From Dendrocalamus latiflorus (lineage: Eukaryota > Streptophyta > Magnoliopsida > Poales > Poaceae), in contig CM029609.1 of the NCBI GenBank assembly GCA_017311315.1, positions 42,803,166 to 42,867,165 of the forward strand: a stretch of 64,000 nt of DNA, written 5' to 3'. Below the pieces are notes generated by a model. It had not been told where the DNA came from. It made no database searches and saw nothing but the letters and a program-made list of their open reading frames with translations. Shown here piece after piece: positions 58,094 through 64,000 of this stretch (positions within the stretch are counted from its first letter, which is position 1; the number at the start of each line of letters is the position of its first letter). The position numbers and the translations under genes are program-made.

Positions 58094-58333
58094 GAGACTG
58101 TTTGGTAACGGCTGTGGCTTATGATTTTAACTGAAAATTTTAAATTTTAGCTGTTTACGGTACAGATTACGGAGAGATAGGTACTTACTTGCGATTTTGG
58201 ATGGTACAGATGTTGGTCTTTTAACATATACATCATTTAATTTATAGACCCCGTCTTGAGAAAATACTCCGTTTGAAAGTTAGGTACTGTAGCAAAGCCA
58301 AAAGCCGCTAGCTTCGGAGGAAAAAAACAGCCC
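58094..58333. mobile_element. MITE family M1, copy 5, TSD TAA
   Basis: TAA at 58091-58093 and 58334-58336 flank GAGACTGTTTGGTAACGGC...AAAAAAACAGCCC. It has the family motifs GGCTTATGATTTTAACTGAA, TTTTAGCTGTTTACGGTACA and CCCGTCTTGAGAAAATACTC. The right TAA is also the left TAA of the next element. Confidence 0.7.
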
Positions 58334-58336
58334 TAA

Positions 58337-58899
58337 GGTCCCGCTCATTTCAGTTTCAGCTTCTGGTATATTTTTCATTATTCATAAATTTTGTCGTTTT
58401 CTAAACTTGTCTTTTTGAGATTTTTTTTACCGGTTCTTTTTTCCCGTATTCGTTCGCGTTGTCCGTAATGAGCTAACATATTTTTTCTATTTTTAAAATT
58501 TTTTAAATTTAATTACGCTAAGGCTGTGATCGTTTTGGCTTCAGCTTTTAGCTTTCGACTTATTTTTCACTATTCATAAATTTCGTCTTTTTCTGAACTT
58601 TTGGCTTTTTGTTGAGCTTTTTTGCAAGTTCTTTTTTCCGTATTTGTTTGTATTATATATAATGGGCTAACATATTTTTTATTTTTTTATTTTTTAAATT
58701 TAATTATGCTAAATAAGCCTCTGTCAGCTACAGTGTTTTTTCAGCCAGCTACAGTGCTTTTCACTTTTCAGCCATAAGCCACAAAAAAAGCCCAAATGAT
58801 CACCACCTAATAAGCCATCTTCAGTTACAGTAAAATTTCAGCCGCTACAGTGCAATTTCAGTCATAAACCACAGCTTTTCAGCCCAACCGAGCGGGGCC
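58337..58899. mobile_element. Tourist-like MITE (outer), TSD TAA, containing a related inner copy
   Basis: TAA at 58334-58336 and 58900-58902. The ends GGTCCCGCTCATTTCAGTTT and (complement) GGCCCCGCTCGGTTGGGCTG pair. An inner element of the same type interrupts it at 58522. Confidence 0.75.
58522..58807. mobile_element. Tourist-like MITE (inner), nested, TSD TAA
   Basis: TAA at 58519-58521 and 58808-58810. The ends GGCTGTGATCGTTTTGGCTT and (complement) GGTGGTGATCATTTGGGCTT pair. Removing it rejoins AATTACGCTAA|TAAGCC of the outer element, which is the same order as AATTATGCTAAATAAGCC inside the inner element, so inner and outer are relatives. Confidence 0.8.
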
Positions 58900-58902
58900 T
58901 AA

Positions 58903-60256
58903 TATATGGGCCCTAGAGAGGTTTGTCTCGGGTGGCCCCACTGTCGGTCATTGCGGCTGGATCATCGAGCTAGCCAGCGTGTGTGTGTGAGAGAGAGATT
59001 GGACATTGCGGTAATGGCCCGTTCGTATTACAAGCCAACAGTTGTGGATCCACTAAAATTTAGAAGAGACTAATAAGAGTATCGGTCTATCGATTGTTGT
59101 GTTGTCGGTCTGCTATAGTCTGCCATGTTGCATATAGACAAATATTACTTACAAGCTCATAATTTACCTGAAAGAAAATTTTCATACAAAATGACAGGAC
59201 TGACAAGCTGACAGTGGTACACTGTATTTTAAGCCTTTCAAAGTGTTTTCAGCGACTATTTATTCTGCGATAATTCTAATGTTCTATGATGTTTACTTTG
59301 AACACTGTATCAAATCCAATTGTTATCTCAACGAATTGGTTTTTGAGATGACCGTTCAATAAAACAGGCACGCCCACAACCTATTCAATACGAGCATTTG
59401 AAATTGCTACTGAAACTTATACTGTTATATCTTGGTCTTACAGTTATTCCAGACAAGGGTCTCAGCAAGTTGTGCAACATCTGAATTGGGGGCTACTCCA
59501 GGAGATAAGAGTACAGGAACAACGTTCATAAAAGTACATACTTAATTTTACTAAGCGAAAATATTTGACAAGGTGAAATTATTATATTGTATAGAGTACT
59601 ATGATTAAACAAATGCCCTGCATTTTAATAACATAGTATACTATGATAGAACTCAAAATAATTCCTATGTTATACGTTGATAACCAGTGTGCTCAAATAT
59701 GACATAACTTATTTTGGAATAAGAACACTGACTGCTACATTCAAAATAAGTAAAAACAAAGAGAAAAGAGTAAAAACTATACCGAAATAATTTGGTATTT
59801 ATCGACACAAATCGTATTTTTAAAATATCATATTTACTAAAATAATAATACTATATTTATCATAAATGTCATATTCATTGAGCCGAATTTATCGGAAATA
59901 AACTCTAGTCAAGTCTACGGCAGCAGTACCGGCCAACCAGAGCAGAACGAGAAGGACACGTGCTAGTCTGTGGCGCTGCCAGATCGATGTCTGAGCTGTA
60001 CTCTTAGCCCACCCCACCACTCGGCCCATGGCGCGATGGCAGCATGTTTCCTCAAGGCCCATCACCCAGTCCGCTTCGAAACTGCACGGCCCATCTACGC
60101 ACGCCTCCCCAGCCCAGCCCGCCTCCTCTGCGCGCCGCCGCCGCCGTTCAGTTGAGCGTCCGCGTGCGCCGCTGCGACGAACTCCGCTCTTCGTCTCTCC
60201 CTTCCCCAGATCCCTAACCGGCAACCGCCCCGATCCCGCGCGTCGCCGCGCCGGGC
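58903..60256. other. Intergenic and PIG-K promoter region
   Basis: AT-rich to about 59900 with no gene. 59990-60250 is GC-rich with GGCCCAT (60024, 60055, 60089), the likely promoter and leader of the PIG-K gene. Antisense frames at 59889-60753 are shadows. Confidence 0.5.
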
Positions 60257-62266
60257 ATGGCGTTCCGCCGCCGGAGCGCCGGGGCCTCGCGCCCCCCTCT
60301 CCTCCTCCTCCCGACGCCGCCGCTGCCGCTGCTCGTGCTCCTCGCCTTCTCCTCCGCTGCCGCGCTCCCGGCTGCGGTGGCGTCGCCCGCCGCGATGCAC
60401 AACAACAACTGGGCCGTGCTCGTCTGCACCTCCCGCTTCTGGTGAGCCCTCTCCCCTCCTCCGCGCCAAACCTCACCTCGCCGCGCGGCTGCTTGCTTGG
60501 CCGGTTGGCCCATTTGCCTAGGGATCCAATTCCAATCATAGTGGAGTGGAAGCGTATGTTCGCGAGTTTTCCGTGCGATGTTTAGAGAAGTTAGTGTTCT
60601 GTTTCCAGTGCTGATTAGTGCGCAAACTCGATACAAGGGTCTGGATCCAATTGGAGTGGATCGCAGCTTTGTATGAACTTGTCTGTGTATTAGCGAGTGT
60701 ATGGTTTGTCGATCTCTGGTTGCTAACAAGTGAATCAATGCCGGCGTATCCATGAGCGATGGGTTGTTTGCTTGGTTGATTCGATCGAAGTGGTGTTAAT
60801 CATGCTAATGTGCGGGGGGAGTAGATTATGAGGTTCTGGAGCTTCCATTTATTAGTGCTTTACTCGTTTTGACTGCAGTGGCTGTTATCAATACCACAGA
60901 CGTACGTAAATCTTGTAGTTATGGCTTGGGGTCTCAGTGGGTGTAATTTGGTCTGAGTACTTCCTTTCTCTCTCCTGGTTTCAGGATACCAATGATGGAT
61001 TCGAATGTTTGAACTATACTGATGTAACTTCAGTTAGAACTTAAAAGAAGTGTCTTTTTTTACAAACATTTCGGTCTGAACGTATGCACATTTGTTAAGT
61101 TGTGTTAATGACGACCCCTTTTGAAAGAGCTTGCCATTTCAGATACATGTCTGGTTGCTATCTTCCAATAGCATTTGACTAGGTGGCTGATACTTTTAAA
61201 TTGTTTGTAGTGGTAAATGTTGGGTTCTGCTACTTATCCCTGTGGTCACTGGTCACTTAATTCTGACTTATTACTTCTAATGTTCTTTAGGTTCAATTAT
61301 CGACATATGGCCAATACTCTGTCTTTGTACAGGTATCATGCTAAATTATATTCATGTGCAATTGTTAATCCCTATCCTATTTAGAGCTTATTCCTTGTTA
61401 GCAAACACACCGTTTGTTTTTCTCAGGACTGTTAAGAGATTAGGAATACCTGACGAGCGGATAATACTTATGTTGGCAGATGATATGGCTTGTAATCCTA
61501 GGAACAATTATCCTGCCCAAGTGTTCAACAATGAGAACCACCAGCTTAATCTTTATGGTGACAATGTTGAGGTGAATCTCTTTACTCTGAAAATATTGCC
61601 GCTGAATTATAACATCATAATAATTAAGCACACTGTATGGTGCAAAATGGCCATTGTGGTGACTTAAAGAATGTGACAGCTGACAAAATTTCAGGATGTC
61701 CATTCATAATGTACGTCAATACTATGTAGTCTGATATTCGTGCTACAAAAAATCTGATCTTAGCACTTTGATTTTACTATGTTGGTTTTCTAATGTAGGT
61801 TGATTATCGAGGTTATGAGGTGACAGTTGAAAACTTTTTGAGAGTTTTGACCGGCAGACATGAGAGCGCTGTACCAAGATCAAAGCGTCTTTTAAGTGAT
61901 GAAGGGAGCCATATTCTTTTGTACATGACTGGACATGGTGGGGATGAATTTCTGAAGTTCCAAGATTCTGAAGAACTTCAGAGCCATGATTTAGCAGATG
62001 CAGTAAAGCAAATGACAGAGAAGCATAGGTTGGGCATCGTACATCTCTTGATTTGAATTATCTTTTTTCTTATTTTTGATACACACAAATCTAATAGATA
62101 AAAAAATCAAGGAGTTGTTTGCTTGTCAACATTCGGATGTTGCCTTGCCCCCCCCCTTCATTTCGTGGTTCGTTGATTCTGACATCTTCTCCTTGTTCTG
62201 CCTTTCAGATTTAAAGAGTTGTTGATAATGGTAGATACCTGTCAAGCTGCTACTCTCTTTTCACAG
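60257..62266 (+). CDS. PIG-K: GPI transamidase catalytic subunit (GPI8/PIG-K), first five coding exons, continues beyond window
   Basis: Cys protease (C13 family) of the endoplasmic reticulum GPI-transamidase complex that attaches GPI anchors. Exons 60257-60441, 61291-61332, 61427-61571, 61799-62028 and 62209-62266 encode 220 residues in phase. A signal peptide (PPLPLLVLLAFSSAAALPAA) is followed by MHNNNWAVLVCTSRFW, FNYRHMANTLSLYR, DERIILMLADDMACNPRNNY and YRGYEVTVENFLRVLTGR. The catalytic His is in LLYMTGHGGDEF and the catalytic Cys in MVDTCQAATLFS. Everything seen is intact and typical. The rest of the protein, including the C-terminal membrane segment, lies past 64000. The next intron holds an LTR retrotransposon. 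Confidence 0.93.
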
Positions 62267-62755
62267 GTTTGTTTCACTGTTCTAGTTGCTAGAAATTCGT
62301 CTTGACATATATTGAACTACTGATATACTTGTTATCCATGTCATCTTGTAATTGATCCATGGTTTTCTAAGTATTTCACATACAATTATTCCCCATACTA
62401 TTTTATCTGCTTATGTAACATTTGCTGTACCTGTACGTTATTTTTTATTGCTAAAAAGCTGTTTGACATATTGGAAGGCCGAAGGCTGCACATGGCTTTT
62501 GTGCTAAACGGTTGGATAAGCACTCACAAGTTACCCCATTTTAAAACATTGATTTTAATGATATGTCGCTTCATTATAGATTTAGAAAAGATAGTTTAAT
62601 CAATCTATTCTGTCCTTCTATAGACATTTTCACATGTTTCTGTATCTCAAAACTATAGCTGTACCGGTAACTACCGGTTACCAGAAATCCTGGTGGGTAT
62701 TGGAAGGGAAAAAATTGGCTGAATTTTTTGAAATGTAAATTTAAATTTATGACTG
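62267..62755. other. PIG-K intron 5, left part
   Basis: AT-rich intron. ACCGGTAACTACCGGTTACC near 62665 is a palindromic remnant of some repeat. No exon seen. Confidence 0.5.
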
Positions 62756-64000
62756 TGATGAACTTTAATTCATCGGGATAAACACCGCCGGGAGGAAGGT
62801 TCGGCGGCATCGACTTGGTGGGATGAGAGATTTAATTATAGACTGGGATGAGAGAACTTAGGGAAGAGACTAGATTAATTCATCTTCATTGCTTCATTAC
62901 TTGATTCATAATAGATACATGCTAGCTCTTTTTATATGGATAATTTGACTTAACTTCCAAGAAATAATCTCTATCTCTAAGGAAATTTATCTCTAATAAA
63001 TAGAATATATCTATACGATAGTAAACCCATTTAATAAGGAAATTAACTATTTTTATCTCTATCCTAATTAATGTGGTCCCATCATGCGCATCAACTATAG
63101 TACGCGGGTAGTGTTCATGCGTGTGAACAGTAATTTAGCACATGACAACTTCTTCCCCCGTGGTGACAGCTCGTCCTCGAGCTGTGGTGGCGGCCATGGA
63201 TGCAGTCCCTAGGATACCTCAAGTTGATGAGATACTGTGACATTTACTGGTGACTTTGAAGACCGTAGCCTCCACGTAAAGGTGCAACAACATTAATGAC
63301 ATCTGCGATTGCCACGACAGAGGCGGTGGCAACCATGGCAGTGTTGTAGTAGGCTTCCACGATGCAGTTGCCGCGACAGGCTTCGGCAAAGTCACGGCGG
63401 CTTTCGACAACATCGTGATAGGACATGGCACGGTCACGGCGGGCGTCGGTAGTACGACAACAGGTCGCGGCAGTGGTTATCGCGGCAAGCTTTAGTAGCA
63501 ACACGGCTACCGCAGCAGGGCGTGGCATGGTTGGGGTAGGTGTCAGCAGAACTATGGCTACCACAACACGTTCTGGCGATGCCGTGGCAGCTGCTGGGAA
63601 TAGCATCGTTGCCGCCTCTTGTTGCGCATTTTTGTGATTCATGATCTTCTCCAAGATGGTATGCATGTTGAGGAAGATGTCCGTCATCTTCTTGTCGATG
63701 TTGGCCATTTTGTTAGCGTTAGCCTTTATCGTGGCCAACAACTCAGCAACAGGATCTATGGTAGTATAAGTCCTAGGAAGGTATTGATTGCTCTGATACT
63801 AAATGTGATGAATTTTAGTTCATCAGGGTAAACACCGCCAAGAGTAAGGCCGGGCGGCGTTGGTTTGGTGGGATGAGAGATTTGATTATAGTCTAGGTCT
63901 AGGATGATAGACTTAGGGAACAGACTAGATTAATTCATCTTCATTGCTTTATTTAGTTGATTGATAATAGATACATGCTAGCCCTTTTATAGGGATAACA
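62756..64000 (-). mobile_element. Internally deleted LTR retrotransposon in PIG-K intron, cut by window end
   Basis: The 3' LTR (62756-63147, minus strand) starts TGTCATGTGC and ends ...GTTCATCA. The 5' LTR begins at 63806 and repeats TTCATC(A/G)GG(A/G)TAAACACCGCC, GGTGGGATGAGAGATTT and CAGACTAGATTAATTCATCT. Next to it the minus strand has AGTATCAGAGC (63790-63801), nearly the TGGTATCAGAGC primer-binding site for initiator Met-tRNA. Between the LTRs there are only about 650 bp. Confidence 0.85.
63150..63741 (-). pseudogene. Residual gag-like frame and pol tail of the deleted retrotransposon
   Basis: Minus-strand frame 63741-63244 reads MLATIKANANKMANIDKKMT and a helical, Ala-rich stretch, consistent with the start of a retrotransposon gag. 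Near 63150-63195 the minus strand reads QLEDELSPRGKK, like the end of a Ty3/gypsy pol (LEDELxxxGG) just before the polypurine tract GGGGGAAGAAG. Everything between is missing, so it cannot transpose alone. Confidence 0.5.

Noticed and set aside
59889..60753. Antisense frames across PIG-K exon 1
   Set aside because: Shadows of the GC-rich leader and signal-peptide exon; the plus-strand exons join in phase to a clear GPI8 protein.

Overview
This window is plant nuclear DNA, almost certainly from a grass. The genes have GT-AG introns, third-position GC is very high in the real genes (cytokinin dehydrogenase, CASP-like, tetraspanin), and the sequence is packed with grass-type transposons: Mutator-like elements (MULEs), Helitrons with CTAG 3' ends, Tourist and hAT MITEs, and solo LTRs. 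I cannot name the species. I see no rRNA, tRNA or CRISPR.

Host genes, left to right: the 5' end of a minus-strand gene (about 4082-4540; only Met-Ala-Leu is coding here); an unidentified plus-strand gene start beside it; a first coding exon at 23304 hit by two insertions; a cytokinin dehydrogenase (CKX, 25389-27209, minus); a CASP-like membrane protein (43242-44623, plus); a tetraspanin (47909-57727, minus) whose single intron is 9 kb because a 7-kb MULE sits in it; and the first five coding exons of the GPI8/PIG-K subunit of GPI transamidase (60257-62266, plus), which runs off the window and has an LTR retrotransposon in its next intron.

Mobile DNA dominates. MULE-A (<1-3745) carries one MURA transposase gene with two stops and a frameshift. 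MULE-B (28642-37600, TSD TTTCAGTYA) and MULE-C (about 49912-56970) are larger and share one layout: transposase, plant mobile domain (PMD) gene, an antisense GRF zinc-finger gene, a 31-bp minisatellite, and a plus-strand GRF-plus-coiled-coil gene. Most copies are broken, but the small antisense GRF gene of MULE-C (54156-54561) reads intact with one intron and a C-terminal membrane segment. This conserved cargo is the most interesting system here.

Three Helitrons are visible. Helitron-1 (about 10177-15197) carries exons of four different genes in the same orientation (CASP-like, an RRM protein, PTB, an importin-beta-like protein). Helitron-2 (19557-23250) carries a broken aspartic protease and a 1.7-kb GGTCGTAGCC-type minisatellite. 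Helitron-3 (42289-42928, minus) is a 640-bp relative of Helitron-1. Solo LTRs with perfect 5-bp target duplications lie at 5334-8683, 41774-42005 and 44820-46925. Several MITE families, a 415-bp hairpin and nested Tourist elements fill the rest.

The single most notable point in a host gene is in the CKX: the GHS motif whose histidine holds FAD covalently reads GYS here. Exon borders were worked out by eye from splice consensus and protein continuity; family assignments come from motif recognition, not searches.
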